64,000 nt of DNA. It comes from Janthinobacterium lividum. GTDB lineage: Bacteria; Pseudomonadota; Gammaproteobacteria; Burkholderiales; Burkholderiaceae_D. Under the pieces are notes generated by a model that was not told the DNA's origin, searched no databases, and saw nothing but the letters and a program-made list of their open reading frames with translations. Positions 18,746-29,135 of this stretch are shown piece after piece. The position numbers were made by a program, and so were the translations under genes. Each line of letters starts with the position of its first letter. Positions within the stretch are counted from its first letter, which is position 1. The stretch covers positions 496,001 through 560,000 of the forward strand of contig NZ_CP075583.1 in the NCBI RefSeq assembly GCF_023509035.1. The letters are read 5' to 3'.

Positions 18746-19837
18746 CTAGACGTTGAACAGGAAGTTCAGCACGTCGCCATCCTTGACCACGTATTCCTTG
18801 CCTTCGGCGCGCATCTTGCCCGCTTCCTTGGCGCCCGCTTCGCCCTTGTAGGCGATGAAGTCGTCATAGGCGATGGTTTGCGCGCGGATGAAGCCGCGTT
18901 CGAAGTCGGTGTGGATCACGCCGGCCGCTTGCGGCGCCGTGTCGCCCACATGGATGGTCCAGGCGCGCACTTCCTTCACGCCAGCCGTGAAATAGGTTTG
19001 CAGGCCCAGCAGTTTGTAGGCGCCGCGGATCAAGCGGTCCAGGCCTGGCTCTTCCATGCCCATGTCGGCCAGGAAAGCGCCCTTGTCGGCGTCGTCCAGG
19101 TCGGCGATTTCCGCTTCCAGCGCCGCGCAGATGGCGACGATGGGGGCGTTTTGCGATTGCGCATACGCCGTCAGCTGGTCCAGCAGCGGGTTGTTGGTAA
19201 AGCCCGTGTCCGACACGTTGGCCACGAACATGGCTGGCTTGGCCGTGATCAGGCACAAAGGCTTGATCAGTTCCATTTCGTCGGCGTCCAGGCCCATGGC
19301 GCGCACGGGCTTGGCGTCATTCAGGTAAGGCATCATGCGTTCCATGATGGCCAGCAGCTTGGCGGCGTCCTTGTCGCCCGAACGGGCTTTCTTGTTTTCG
19401 CGGTGAATGGCTTTTTCTACGGTGCCCATGTCGGCCAGCGCCAGTTCGGTCTGGATGACTTCGATATCGTCGAGCGGGTTGATCTTGCCGGCCACGTGGA
19501 TGACGTTGTCATCTTCGAAGCAGCGCACAACGTTGACGATGGCGTCCGTTTCGCGGATGTGCGACAGGAACTGGTTGCCCAGGCCCTCGCCTTTCGATGC
19601 GCCAGCCACCAGGCCGGCGATGTCGACGAATTCCACGATGGCGTTGACCATGCGTTCCGGCTTGACGATCGCGGCCAGCGCGTCCATGCGTGGGTCCGGC
19701 ACTTCGACGACGCCGACGTTCGGCTCGATGGTGCAGAACGGATAGTTTTCAGCCGGGATGCCGGCTTTCGTCAGTGCATTGAACAGGGTGGACTTGCCGA
19801 CGTTCGGCAAGCCGACGATACCGCATTGGAGACTCAT
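18746..19837 (-). CDS. ychF: redox-regulated OBG-type ATPase YchF
   Basis: 363 residues, the family's normal length. G1 GLPNVGKST (residues 8-16), the [17 protein letters not shown] switch region, and a C-terminal TGS domain ending [19 protein letters not shown]. YchF binds the ribosome, prefers ATP over GTP and is linked to oxidative stress tolerance and translation control. Start at the ATG 19837 gives [12 protein letters not shown], the common N-terminus. It follows pth by gene order, as in many betaproteobacteria, with a 215-base gap and a clear terminator behind it. Confidence 0.96.
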   Translation of the reverse strand: MSLQCGIVGLPNVGKSTLFNALTKAGIPAENYPFCTIEPNVGVVEVPDPRMDALAAIVKPERMVNAIVEFVDIAGLVAGASKGEGLGNQFLSHIRETDAIVNVVRCFEDDNVIHVAGKINPLDDIEVIQTELALADMGTVEKAIHRENKKARSGDKDAAKLLAIMERMMPYLNDAKPVRAMGLDADEMELIKPLCLITAKPAMFVANVSDTGFTNNPLLDQLTAYAQSQNAPIVAICAALEAEIADLDDADKGAFLADMGMEEPGLDRLIRGAYKLLGLQTYFTAGVKEVRAWTIHVGDTAPQAAGVIHTDFERGFIRAQTIAYDDFIAYKGEAGAKEAGKMRAEGKEYVVKDGDVLNFLFNV

Positions 19838-20052
19838 GGAAAACCTTTAATAATCAAAGCACATGGCGCCGTCTATCGGCGTGCTTGCCGTGCTGTTAGG
19901 GAAAACGGGGCGATTGTTCGCCCTTTTCCGGGGATAGTGCGTGTGCTGCATTTCAAGGGGTCAATTGTACCCGTGTCCCGCGCGCTTCAAAAGCCCGATG
20001 ATGGGCAAATGACGCCAAAACAGCCGTATCATGACGCCATCAGGCCCTACTC

Positions 20053-20637
20053 TCAGGCCGTATGCAGCTTCATCGTCGCGGCCTCGAACTTGCCTTCGAC
20101 GATATGCGGCATGACCTGCAAGGATTTTTCTATCGCTTGCTCGATCAGCTCCTGGTCTTCGCGGCGCGGGCGGTGCAGCACGAAATCGGCTACCTGCTGC
20201 TGCAGGCTGAGCGTGCGCGGATGGCCGATGCCCAGGCGCAAGCGCCAGTAATCCTGCGTGCCCAGCGCGGCCGTGATGTCTTTCAAGCCATTGTGGCCAC
20301 CGGCCGAGCCGCCCTTTTTCAGGCGCGCGATACCGGGCATCAGATCGAGTTCGTCGTGCACGACGAGCACCTCATCGGCGGCGATCTTGAAGAAACGCGC
20401 CAGCGCGCCCACGGACTGGCCCGAGCGGTTCATGAAGGTCAGCGGTTCGAGCAGCCAGACTTCGTTGCCGCCGATGGAAGTCTTGGCCAGCATCGCGTTG
20501 TAGCGCGAATCGCGCTGCAAGCGCGTGCCGGGCAAGCTGTTGGCAAGGTTGTCCACCAGCCAGAAGCCGGCATTGTGGCGGGTTTGTTCGTATTCGGGTC
20601 CCGGGTTGCCGAGGCCGACGATCAGGCGTATGGGCAT
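20053..20637 (-). CDS. pth: peptidyl-tRNA hydrolase
   Basis: 194 residues. Recycles peptidyl-tRNA released from stalled ribosomes by cleaving the ester bond. Motifs: [22 protein letters not shown] (with the catalytic His of TRHNAG near residue 20), [14 protein letters not shown] and [11 protein letters not shown], then [13 protein letters not shown]. Length and motifs are standard. It follows rplY on the same strand, with a terminator between, so pth probably has its own promoter in the 32 bases after that terminator or relies on read-through. Confidence 0.95.
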   Translation of the reverse strand: MPIRLIVGLGNPGPEYEQTRHNAGFWLVDNLANSLPGTRLQRDSRYNAMLAKTSIGGNEVWLLEPLTFMNRSGQSVGALARFFKIAADEVLVVHDELDLMPGIARLKKGGSAGGHNGLKDITAALGTQDYWRLRLGIGHPRTLSLQQQVADFVLHRPRREDQELIEQAIEKSLQVMPHIVEGKFEAATMKLHTA

Positions 20638-20685
20638 GGCTGTGTCTGCAATGTAAAAGAGAGCATTATCGGTGAAAACGGGCGG

Positions 20686-20720
20686 AAAAAAACCCGCGCG
20701 GCGAACCTGGCGGGTTTTTC
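20686..20720 (-). terminator. Rho-independent terminator between rplY and pth
   Basis: A-rich tract, stem ACCCGC (20692-20697) paired with GCGGGT (20710-20715), then a T run; works in either direction but on the minus strand ends the rplY transcript 33 bases past its stop. Confidence 0.75.
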
Positions 20721-20752
20721 CTTGCGACTACCGCATTGCTGCGGCGGCAAAA

Positions 20753-21364
20753 TTACTTCTTGTCGGCTTCAACAGCAGCAGCGGCTTCAGCTTCAGCAGC
20801 AACGTGGCCAGCCGGTACCGAAGCGGTAGCGATGGTCAGGTTGGCGCCGTGGGTGACAGCGGTCACGCCAGCTGGCAGGACCAGGTCGCCAACGTGCAGC
20901 GAATGACCGACGTCGATGTTCGACAGGTCAACGTTGATGAATTCTGGCAGTTGGCCTGGCAGGCACGAAACTTCGATTTCGTTGGCTACGTGGCTGATGG
21001 TCGCGCCATGCAGTTTGACTGCTGGGGAAACGTCAGCGTTGATGAAGTGCAGCGCCACTTTCACGTGGATAGCTTGCTTAGCGTCAACGCGCTGGAAGTC
21101 AGCGTGCAGAACCAGTTGTTTGTATGCGTGGACTTGGAAGTCGCGCAACAGAACTTGCTGGGAAACGCCGTCGATTTCCAGATCCAGGATCGACGAGTGG
21201 AACACTTCTTTTTTCAACGCGTGGTACAGGGCGTTGTGATCCAGCGAGATCAGCACAGGGGCTTCAGCGCCACCGTAGACGATACCAGGGGTTTGGCCGG
21301 AAATGCGCAGGCGGCGGCTCGCTCCGGAACCTTGCAATTCGCGTTTAAATGCGATAACTTTCAT
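20753..21364 (-). CDS. rplY: 50S ribosomal protein L25/general stress protein Ctc
   Basis: 203 residues: an N-terminal L25 domain that binds 5S rRNA ([28 protein letters not shown]) plus the C-terminal TL5/Ctc extension, ending in an alanine/glutamate-rich tail ([14 protein letters not shown]). The long Ctc form is usual in betaproteobacteria. Start: ATG at 21364 has TTGGAG 6 bases before it; the upstream start at 21385 is less likely. It lies between prs and pth, the common order. Confidence 0.94.
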   Translation of the reverse strand: MKVIAFKRELQGSGASRRLRISGQTPGIVYGGAEAPVLISLDHNALYHALKKEVFHSSILDLEIDGVSQQVLLRDFQVHAYKQLVLHADFQRVDAKQAIHVKVALHFINADVSPAVKLHGATISHVANEIEVSCLPGQLPEFINVDLSNIDVGHSLHVGDLVLPAGVTAVTHGANLTIATASVPAGHVAAEAEAAAAVEADKK

Positions 21365-21530
21365 GTGAAACTCCAAGAAGAACAAGGCTTGCGCCTTGTG
21401 TTATGAAGATTCCCGCGACCAGGAATCTTCGGAAATGGGCGCGAATGCGCCCCGAAAACTAAAACACTACGGCGCAACAGGCTAAAAGCCGGTCGCGCCG
21501 CAGGCATTACGTCTGTTTCTATTTATCGAA

Positions 21531-22480
21531 TTAGTCGATAAAGAGGGAAATAACCGAATCACCCTTGATGATGCGCTTGAACGTCTCGGCCAGCAGCGGC
21601 GCGCACGTCAATTGACGAATCTTGCCGCAGGCCAGGGCCGCTTCGGACAGGGGGATCGTGTCGGTCACGACCAGCTCATCGAGTGGCGACGCCGAAATAC
21701 GGTCGATCGCCGGGCCCGACAGCACCGCGTGCGTGCAATACGCCACGACTTTTTCGCGCCGCGCTCTTTGAGCACTTCAGCAGCCTTGGTCAGGGTGCCT
21801 GCCGTGTCAACCATGTCATCCATGATCACGCAGTTGCGGCCTTCGACTTCACCGATGATGTTCATCACTTCGGACACGTTCGCTTTTGGACGACGCTTGT
21901 CGATGATGGCCAGGTCGCAGCCCAGGCGTTTTGCCAGGGCGCGCGCACGTACCACACCGCCGACGTCCGGCGACACCACCAGCAAATCCTGGTAGTTTTT
22001 CTTTTGCAGGTCACCCAGCAAAATTGGCGAAGCGTAAATATTGTCGACTGGGATATCGAAGAAACCTTGAATCTGGTCAGCGTGCAAATCCATGATCAGG
22101 ACGCGCTCGACACCGGCTTCTTCCAGCATGTTCGCCACCACCTTGGCCGAAATCGCCACACGCGCGGAGCGTGGACGACGGTCTTGGCGGGCGTAGCCAA
22201 AGTAAGGAATCGCGGCGGTGATGCGGCCAGCGGAAGCACGTTTCAAGGCATCAACCATCAGCATGATTTCCATCAGGCTGTCGTTGGTTGGAGCACAGGT
22301 GGATTGCAAAACAAAAACATCCTTGCCGCGTACGTTTTCGTTAATCTCGACCATTACTTCGCCGTCGGAGAATTTCGAAACGTTTGCTTTACCGAGAGGG
22401 ATGCCGAGGTTTTTTGCGACCCCCTCTGCCAACGCTGGATTCGCGTTGCCGGTAAAAACCATCAGGTTTTCGTAAGCCAT
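21531..22480 (-). CDS. prs: ribose-phosphate pyrophosphokinase (frameshifted here)
   Basis: Makes PRPP from ribose-5-phosphate and ATP for nucleotide, histidine and tryptophan synthesis. The first frame runs from ATG 22480 ([20 protein letters not shown]) through [24 protein letters not shown] and the PRPP loop [10 protein letters not shown] to KERGAKK; the other frame continues [18 protein letters not shown] to ISLFID. One A is missing from the run at 21750-21754 (coding sense GCG-AAAAA-GTC; six A restore AKKVVAY). Because prs is normally essential, this is almost surely a sequence error. About 316 residues when corrected. Normal place between rplY and tRNA-Gln/ispE. Confidence 0.95.
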
Positions 22481-22630
22481 GGGAGTCCCAAGAGGTGATA
22501 TAGAAGTCTTGAAAAGCACTAACCGGGCATAGGCCCGGTCAGTCATTGTTTAGAATATGCCGCGTGGCGGCACATCTGCTTTTTCCCGTACTGGACGCCA
22601 ACTTCGCATCGACAGACTACGGTGAAATGG

Positions 22631-22707
22631 TGGCAGGGGAAGAAGGATTCGAACCTTCGCATGCTGGAATCAAAATCCAGTGCCTTAACCAGCTTGGCGA
22701 TTCCCCT
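22631..22707 (-). tRNA. tRNA-Gln (anticodon TTG)
   Basis: Full cloverleaf on the minus strand: acceptor AGGGGAA/TTCCCCT, anticodon stem CTGGA/TCCAG around loop TTTTGAT (anticodon TTG, reads CAA), T-arm GAAGG-TTCGAAT-CCTTC, discriminator G and an encoded CCA at 22633-22631. It sits between ispE and prs, a conserved betaproteobacterial position. Confidence 0.97.
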
Positions 22708-22795
22708 ACGTTACTGACTGCTTGCCGTCATGTTGGCCAGTATTATACCGACTATTTGACGCTAAGCAAAATCTTTTTTTGCTGCCTGCCTTGCC

Positions 22796-23680
22796 TCACA
22801 ACACCGTGAACATCGGGTGGCGATTCAGCGCTTTTGCCTTCCAGGCGATCCAGACTGGTGGCACATTGCTGAGCACCGCATCCGCTTCTTCCTGACTGCC
22901 AAACGCACTAAACACGCAAGCACCGGAACCAGTCATCCTGGCATCACCGTAAACACCCAGCCATTCTACCGCATCTGCTACCGGCTTGAAAAGACTGCAT
23001 GCCACTTGCTGTAAGTCATTCTTACCAAACCCGCCCGCATCGTTTCCTTCTGCGAGGTACCTGGAAAAGTCCGCTATTGTGACGGGTTCGGTATTTCTCG
23101 TCAAGCCTTCCGCGCAAAAAATTGCAGCGGTAGGCACTTGCACGCCCGGCTCGATCACCACATACCAGCATTCGGGCGTGGCGACTGGCTGCAGGGCCTC
23201 GCCCACGCCTTCGGCAAAGGCGTTTTCGCCAAAGATAAAAAACGGGATATCGGCGCCCAGCGGCAAGCCCAGCGCCATCAATTCCTCGCGGCTCAACCCT
23301 GCCTGCCACAGGCGGTTCAAGGCCATCAGGGCCGTGGCTGCGTCGGACGAACCGCCACCGAGGCCACCGCCCATGGGCAGCACCTTGTCGATGGCGATAT
23401 CGACGCCGCGCGGCAAGGCGCCCGTGCGGCGCAGCACTTCGGCCTGCAGCAATGTCGCGGCGCGGATGATCAGGTCCTGCTCTTCCGGCACGCCGGCCAG
23501 CACCGTCACGCGGCGGATCAAGGTGTCGTCGCGCAGCGCGAAGTGCAAGGTGTCACCATGGTCGAGCAACTGAAACACCGTCTGCAGCAGATGGTAGCCA
23601 TCGGCGCGGCGGCCGTTGACGTGCAGAAAGAGGTTCAGCTTGGCCGGTGCCGGGCAATTGTTCAAAGTCGTCAATGTCAT
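22796..23680 (-). CDS. ispE: 4-diphosphocytidyl-2-C-methyl-D-erythritol kinase
   Basis: 294-residue GHMP kinase of the MEP pathway to isoprenoids. Motifs: [20 protein letters not shown] near the N-terminus (catalytic Lys), [17 protein letters not shown] for ATP binding, and the C-terminal [12 protein letters not shown]. Standard length. Its ATG at 23680 overlaps the lolB stop (ATGA), so the two are translated together, the usual lolB-ispE pair. Confidence 0.95.
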   Translation of the reverse strand: MTLTTLNNCPAPAKLNLFLHVNGRRADGYHLLQTVFQLLDHGDTLHFALRDDTLIRRVTVLAGVPEEQDLIIRAATLLQAEVLRRTGALPRGVDIAIDKVLPMGGGLGGGSSDAATALMALNRLWQAGLSREELMALGLPLGADIPFFIFGENAFAEGVGEALQPVATPECWYVVIEPGVQVPTAAIFCAEGLTRNTEPVTIADFSRYLAEGNDAGGFGKNDLQQVACSLFKPVADAVEWLGVYGDARMTGSGACVFSAFGSQEEADAVLSNVPPVWIAWKAKALNRHPMFTVL

Positions 23681-24327
23681 GGTGCAGGTGCGGATGGGGC
23701 GGGATCGAGCACGATGCGCAGCGACACGGCATCGGCCTGCGCGCTGGCATTGCGTTCGGCATCGATACGCCGCGGTTGGGGCAAGGTGCCCGGTGTATTG
23801 TCAGTCGCATCTTGCCACGACACATAACGCAAGCGCCAGCCGTCTTTGGTCGTCACGCTGTCGTTGGCCGGTGAAGCCATGAAACGCTTGCCATCGGCGC
23901 CCACGGCATAGCCCTGCAGCCAGTCGCGCAAGCCCGACACGGGCAACGACCAGCCCAGCATCTGCGCGCTCAGGGTATCGACATCGGGCGCGCTGCGCGG
24001 CGCCTTGCCGCTTTGCGTCAACACCGCCTGCTGTGGCGTGACGGCGATCGTCGCCAGGGTGCTGCCGACGGGCGAATACAGAGTCACGTCCGTGCGCTGC
24101 GCCGTCTGCTGCCAGTTGAAATTGACGGTGGCCGATTCGGGCTTGTCATCCTTCTGGTACACGACGTTCAAACGGCCCGTCAGCTCCACCTGTTCGCGGT
24201 ACGGGGCCACGGCAGCGCCCGATGGCGCGGCGCCGGACGAGAATGGAGAACTCAGGGTCGAGCAGGCCGACAGGGTCAGGCAGAGGACAGTCAGGGGCAG
24301 AAGATGTTTGGACATGGGTTTGGACAT
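23677..24327 (-). CDS. lolB: outer-membrane lipoprotein LolB
   Basis: Last acceptor of the Lol pathway: takes lipoproteins from LolA and inserts them into the outer membrane. About 216 residues; lipobox LSAC (Cys about residue 22), then the LolB fold with [27 protein letters not shown] and SALRDW-like [13 protein letters not shown] at 24327 ([12 protein letters not shown]) is preferred over the TTG at 24333; ATG 24315 is also possible. Overlaps ispE by 4 bases. A terminator hairpin lies only about 11 bases upstream of its start. Confidence 0.92.
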   Translation of the reverse strand: MSKPMSKHLLPLTVLCLTLSACSTLSSPFSSGAAPSGAAVAPYREQVELTGRLNVVYQKDDKPESATVNFNWQQTAQRTDVTLYSPVGSTLATIAVTPQQAVLTQSGKAPRSAPDVDTLSAQMLGWSLPVSGLRDWLQGYAVGADGKRFMASPANDSVTTKDGWRLRYVSWQDATDNTPGTLPQPRRIDAERNASAQADAVSLRIVLDPAPSAPAP

Positions 24328-24337
24328 GGGCAAAAGG

Positions 24338-24367
24338 AAAAACCAGCGCCATGGCGCTGGTTTTTTA
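24338..24367 (-). terminator. symmetrical hairpin between the TPR gene and lolB
   Basis: A near-perfect palindrome, AAACCAGCGCC/AT/GGCGCTGGTTT, flanked by A and T runs, so it can terminate either strand. On the minus strand it follows the TPR gene stop by about 22 bases and its T tract runs into the lolB leader. Confidence 0.8.
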
Positions 24368-24388
24368 TAGTGGAGTTAATCGATTCAA

Positions 24389-26167
24389 TCACAGACTGAC
24401 ATTCAAGCGCGCCAGGGTGCTTTTCAGCGCGTCGTTTTTCGGGTCCTTGCTTTGCGCCTCGCGCCACAGCTTTTGCGCTTCAGCCTTGTCGCCCTTCTGC
24501 CACAGCACCTCACCCAGGTGGACGGCGATTTCCGGATCGCTGCGCACGGCATAGGCGCGGCGCAGCGCGTTTTCCGCGGCGGCCAGGTCACCCATGCGGA
24601 ACTGCACCCAGCCCATACTGTCCATGATGAAGGGATCGCCCGGCGCCATCTGCAATGCTTTTTCGATCAGCGCATGGGCTTCCTGCAGGCGGATGCCCCG
24701 TTCGGCCAGCGAGTAGCCCAGGGCGTTATACGCGTGCTGGTTATCGGGCGCCAGCGCCATCACGCGGCGCAGGCTCGCTTCCATCAGTTCGAGTTTGTCC
24801 AGGCGCTCGGCCAGCAAGGCGTAGTCGTACAGCAGCTCCGGATTGTCGGGGAAGCGCAGCAAGGCGTTTTCCAGCACCGTATAGGCGCTTTGCACGTAGC
24901 CGGCGTCGCGCAGGAATTGCGCGTCGACCAGCAGCACCTGCGCCTGGCTTGCCGGATCGTCCGTTTCGATTTCCGTCAGCGCCTTGCGCGCCGCATCGAG
25001 ATTGCCGCCACGGGCGATCAGCTGGGCGCGGCGCAAACGCGCCTCGACATAGCCGGCGGAAGCGCTGTTGTCGACCTTGTCCAGCCAGGCAATGGCGCCG
25101 GCCGTGTCGCCGCGCGTCTCGGCGATCTGCGACAAAATCATCAGGGCCTTGAACGGATCGCGCGCGTCGCCAGGCGATTTGTCGAGCACCGCGAGGAAGC
25201 GCTTGAAGTACTGCTCGGCGCCCTTGGTGTCTTCCAGCTGCAGCGCCACGATGCCGAGCGCATACAGGCCGCCCACGTTATCGGGCTGGCTTTTCAGCAG
25301 CAGCAGGAACTGGTCGCGCGCCGGCTCCAGCTGCTTTTGCTCGACCAGCAGGCGCGCATACGCGCCGCGCACTTCGACGGCGTCCGGATTCTTTTGCAGG
25401 AACGTGGCCAGCACCTTGCCTGCCGCCTCGGGTTCGCCCGTCACCTGCGCCAGGGTCAGCGCGGCCAGCTCGGAGTTCGGCTTGATCGCCAGCGCCTTGT
25501 TCGCTTCGCCGATGGCGCGCTCGCGCTCGCCGATCGACAGGGCGCCCTGCGCCAGCACCAGGTGCGCCTCGAACATGTCCAGATAGGGCTGCACCAGGCG
25601 CGTCACCATCGAGTAGGCATACAGCTTGTCATTCGAGCGCGACAGGATCTGCTGCATCTGGAACAGGGCCACGCCGCGCGCGCCCTCTGGCGCCTTGGCC
25701 AGGCGCTCGGCAAAAATCGGTTCCGCTTCTTCGATCTTGTCCGTCAAGACGACAAAGCCGAGGAAGAACTGCGTTGCCTCGTCCGATTCGGGCGCCAGCT
25801 CGCGCCACAGGCGGATGGCCGCCAGCGCTTCGCTGCCCTGCTTGGCGGCCAGCGCCATTTCGGATGCGCGCCGCGCCAGGCGCGGATCGCGCGTCTGCTG
25901 CGCCGCCACCATCATCGTCACGTACGGCCCTTGCCACTGGCCGCTCTTGAATTCCATTTCGGCCTTGGTCAGCTTGTACAGCAAGTCGCTGCTCAGCTCG
26001 ACCTTGGGCAAACTCTCCACCTTGGATTCGGCGCCCTCTTCCTGCGGCGCGGCGGACGCGGCCGCAGAGGGGCTGGCCGCGGCATCGGCAGGGGCGACAG
26101 GCGTCTGTGCCATGGCATGCGTGGCCATCAGAGCGGACAAGGTTACAATGGCGAAAGCGTTTTTCAA
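24389..26167 (-). CDS. secreted tetratricopeptide-repeat protein
   Basis: About 592 residues with many TPR units; the clearest is HAYNALGYSLAERGIRLQEA near residue 470, followed by DPFIMDSMGWVQFRMGDLAAAENALRRA, a pattern known from proteobacterial TPR proteins next to lolB. TTG at 26167 gives a clean signal peptide (KNAFAIVTLSALMATHAMA-Q) with AGGA 9 bases before it; a TTG at 26191 lacks a ribosome site. It is therefore likely periplasmic or outer-membrane attached, acting as an assembly scaffold. The position before lolB is conserved in betaproteobacteria; exact role is unknown. Confidence 0.85.
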   Translation of the reverse strand: MKNAFAIVTLSALMATHAMAQTPVAPADAAASPSAAASAAPQEEGAESKVESLPKVELSSDLLYKLTKAEMEFKSGQWQGPYVTMMVAAQQTRDPRLARRASEMALAAKQGSEALAAIRLWRELAPESDEATQFFLGFVVLTDKIEEAEPIFAERLAKAPEGARGVALFQMQQILSRSNDKLYAYSMVTRLVQPYLDMFEAHLVLAQGALSIGERERAIGEANKALAIKPNSELAALTLAQVTGEPEAAGKVLATFLQKNPDAVEVRGAYARLLVEQKQLEPARDQFLLLLKSQPDNVGGLYALGIVALQLEDTKGAEQYFKRFLAVLDKSPGDARDPFKALMILSQIAETRGDTAGAIAWLDKVDNSASAGYVEARLRRAQLIARGGNLDAARKALTEIETDDPASQAQVLLVDAQFLRDAGYVQSAYTVLENALLRFPDNPELLYDYALLAERLDKLELMEASLRRVMALAPDNQHAYNALGYSLAERGIRLQEAHALIEKALQMAPGDPFIMDSMGWVQFRMGDLAAAENALRRAYAVRSDPEIAVHLGEVLWQKGDKAEAQKLWREAQSKDPKNDALKSTLARLNVSL

Positions 26168-26334
26168 AGGCTGATCCTGGCTAAACGGCAAAGTTTGATT
26201 CTACGCCCAACGCGGCTATCGCGTACTTCACGTATGTAACGAAATATATACGTCGTGGCGGCATAATGTGCCCGGGCCAGCCATCCGCCGGCAACCTGCC
26301 TGTTTTTTACCCGGTTTTCAACCATTCGAGCCCT

Positions 26335-27170
26335 ATGCCAGAATTGCCAGAAGTCGAAGTCACACGGCGCGGTGTCGCGCCCCACATCGAGGGCCGCGCC
26401 GTGCGCGCCGTCGTGCTGCGCCGCGACGGCCTGCGCTGGCCCTTCCCCCTGCACTGGGCGAACAATTGTCGGGGCAAACCATCGGCCTGACGGGGCGGCG
26501 CGGCAAATACCTGCTGATCCACTTCCGCCACGGCACGCTGATCATCCATCTGGGCATGTCGGGCCATTTGCGCGTGCTGCCGCCGGGGACGGAGGCGCAA
26601 AAACACGACCATTTCGACCTTGTCGTGGAAGATGCGGACGGCGGCAGCCAGGTGCTGCGCATGACGGACCCGCGCCGCTTCGGCGCCGTGCTGTGGCACG
26701 ACGAGGCCGACGGCCCGCTCGATGGCCACGCGCTGCTGCGCGGCCTGGGCACGGAACCGCTGGAAGGCGGCTTCACGGGCCAGCTGCTGTTTGAAAAAAC
26801 GCGCAACAAGGGCACGAATATCAAGCAGGTGCTGATGGCGGGCGACATCGTCGTCGGCGTGGGCAATATCTATTGTTCCGAAAGCCTGTTCCGCGCAGGG
26901 ATCAACCCGAAGACGCCGGCACGGCGCATCGGCCTGGCCCGCTATGAAAAACTGGCGCAATCGATCCGCGACGTGCTGGCCGAAGCCATCGTGCAAGGCG
27001 GCAGCACCCTGCGCGACTTCATCGGCGTGAACGGCCAGTCCGGCTACTTCCAGCAGACGTATTTCACGTACAACCGCGCGGGCAAGCCATGCCGCGTCTG
27101 CGGCGCACCTATCCGCCAAATCGTGCAGGGACAGCGTTCCACGTTTTACTGCGTGAATTGCCAAAAGTAA
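26335..27170 (+). CDS. mutM: formamidopyrimidine-DNA glycosylase MutM (frameshifted here)
   Basis: Removes 8-oxoguanine and formamidopyrimidines from DNA and nicks the strand. The first frame starts [18 protein letters not shown] (catalytic Pro1, Glu2) and reads to LRWPFP; the next frame continues [30 protein letters not shown] and the zinc finger C-x2-C-x16-C-x2-C near the end. One C is missing in the run at 26445-26449; six C restore [12 protein letters not shown]. About 278 residues, normal. Divergent from the TPR gene; followed at 22 bases by the dynamin-like gene and then mutY, its partner in oxidised-guanine repair. Confidence 0.95.
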
Positions 27171-27191
27171 GTCATACGCAAAGGGAGCCAG

Positions 27192-29092
27192 ATGGTCAGG
27201 GACTTGGAACAATACAGCGCATGGCGCCAGGACGTGCAGGCCGCCTTGCAGGCATACCGGCAAGCCGCCAGCGCGGCGGGCCTGGTCGACGGCGCTTCCG
27301 CGCTGCGCCTGGCGCGCTGTGTCTCCCGCCTGCTCGATGACCGCCTGTCGGTGGCCTTCGTGGCGGAGTTCTCGCGCGGCAAATCCGAGCTGATCAACGC
27401 CATTTTCTTTGCCGGCTATGGCCAGCGCATCCTGCCCTCGGGCGCGGGCCGCACCACCATGTGCCCCACCGAGCTGCTGTACGACGCGGCCTGGCCGCCA
27501 TCGATCCGGCTGCTGCCCATCGAGACACGTGCGCAGAACCTGTCGACCAGCGACTACCGCGACCTGCCCGCCGCCTGGACCGTCCTGCCCCTGAACATCG
27601 AAGCGGGCGGGGACATGCAGGAAGCCATCCGCCAGGTCAGCCTGACAAAAAAGTCAGTCAGGAGGAGGCGGCGCGCTACGGCCTGTACGACGCCGACGAT
27701 GCGGACGCCCCCGCGATGCTGGACGAGGACGGCCAGGTGGAAATTTCCATGTGGCGCCACGCCATCATCAACTTCCCCCATCCGCTGCTGAAACAGGGCC
27801 TGGTCATCCTCGATACGCCGGGCCTGAACGCCATCGGCACGGAACCGGAACTGACCCTGAACCTGATCCCGAATGCGCACGCGGTGCTGTTCATTCTGGC
27901 GGCCGACACAGGCGTCACGCGCAGCGATATCGAGGTATGGCGCAACCATATCGGTGCCGGCGCAGGGCGCCTGGTGGTGCTCAACAAGATCGACAGCATG
28001 TGGGACGAATTGCGCGGCGATGCCGAGGTAGCGCTGGCCATCGAACGCCAGCAGGCCAGCGTCGCGCATCTGCTGGCACTGGACGCTGGCCAGGTATTTC
28101 CCGTCTCGGCACAAAAGGCCCTAGTGGGCAAGATCAACCACGATGCGGCGCTGCTGGAAAAGAGCCGCCTGCTGCCGCTGGAAACGGCCCTGTTCGAGGA
28201 GCTGATCCCCGCGCGCAAGGACATCATCCGGCGCCAGTTGGCGTTCGATCTGGACGCCATCGAAGCGGCGCAGCAGGTGCAGGCGGCGGCCCGCGCGCGC
28301 GGCATCGCCGAGCAGCTGCACGAGCTGCACAGCCTGCGCGGCAAGAACCAGAGCGTGATCGCGCACATGATGCGGCGCATCGATATCGAGAAGAAGGAAT
28401 TCGACAGCAGCCTGTTCAAGCTGCAGGCCACGCGCGCCGTATTTACCCGTTTGTCGACGGAACTCTATACGAGCCTGGGCATGGACATCGTGCGCGACGA
28501 TATCGATGGTGTGCGCGCGGCCATGCAGCGCAGCCGCTTTTTTACGGGCCTGCGCGAAGCCGTGCGCCAGTATTTCGAGCGCATCGCCAGTAACCTGGAC
28601 CGCTCGGAAAGCAAGACGGCCGAGATCACTGAAATGATGAACGTGATGTACCGCAAATTCGCCTCCGAACATGGCCTGGCGCTGGCCTTGCCGATGCCGT
28701 TTTCACTGGCCCGCTACCGCCAGGAGATCGCCGATATCGAAGCCGTCTACCATAAACAGTTCGGCACGGCGACCCTGCTGACCACCAGTCGGGTCGTGCT
28801 GATGGAAAAATTCTTCGACACCATCGCCTCGCGCGTGCGCCGCAGTTTCACCAACGCCAACAACGACGCCAGCGCCTGGCTGAAAGTCATCATGGCGCCG
28901 CTCGAAGCGCAGATCGTCGAGTACAAGGAACAGCTGAAACTGCGCTTTGCCTCGATCCAGCGCATCCACGACGCCACCGGCAGCCTGGAACAGAAAATCG
29001 CTGGCTTCGAAGCCAGCCTGGCGGCGCTCGAACGCGACAAGGCGCAGCTGGCGCAATTGCTTGCTGCCTTGCGCGCGGCAAGCGCAAGCTGA
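27192..29092 (+). CDS. dynamin-family GTPase (frameshifted here)
   Basis: Large GTPase of about 633 residues. G1 is AEFSRGKSEL (about residues 57-66), the G2 Thr lies in GRTTMCPTEL, G3 is DTPGLN (about 207) and G4 NKID (about 265). The C-terminal half is a long helical stalk with coiled-coil character and a last helix from about residue 590. The break is at the A run 27647-27652: codons ACA AAA AAG then continue in the -1 frame as GTC AGT CAG (TKKVSQEEA). One added A, or a -1 ribosomal slip at A-AAA-AAG, restores it. No transmembrane helix is seen. It lies between mutM and mutY. Function unknown; bacterial dynamins remodel membranes. Confidence 0.85.
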
Positions 29093-29135
29093 AACACGCA
29101 CTAACAACACGCACTACAAAACACTGGAACCCTGC

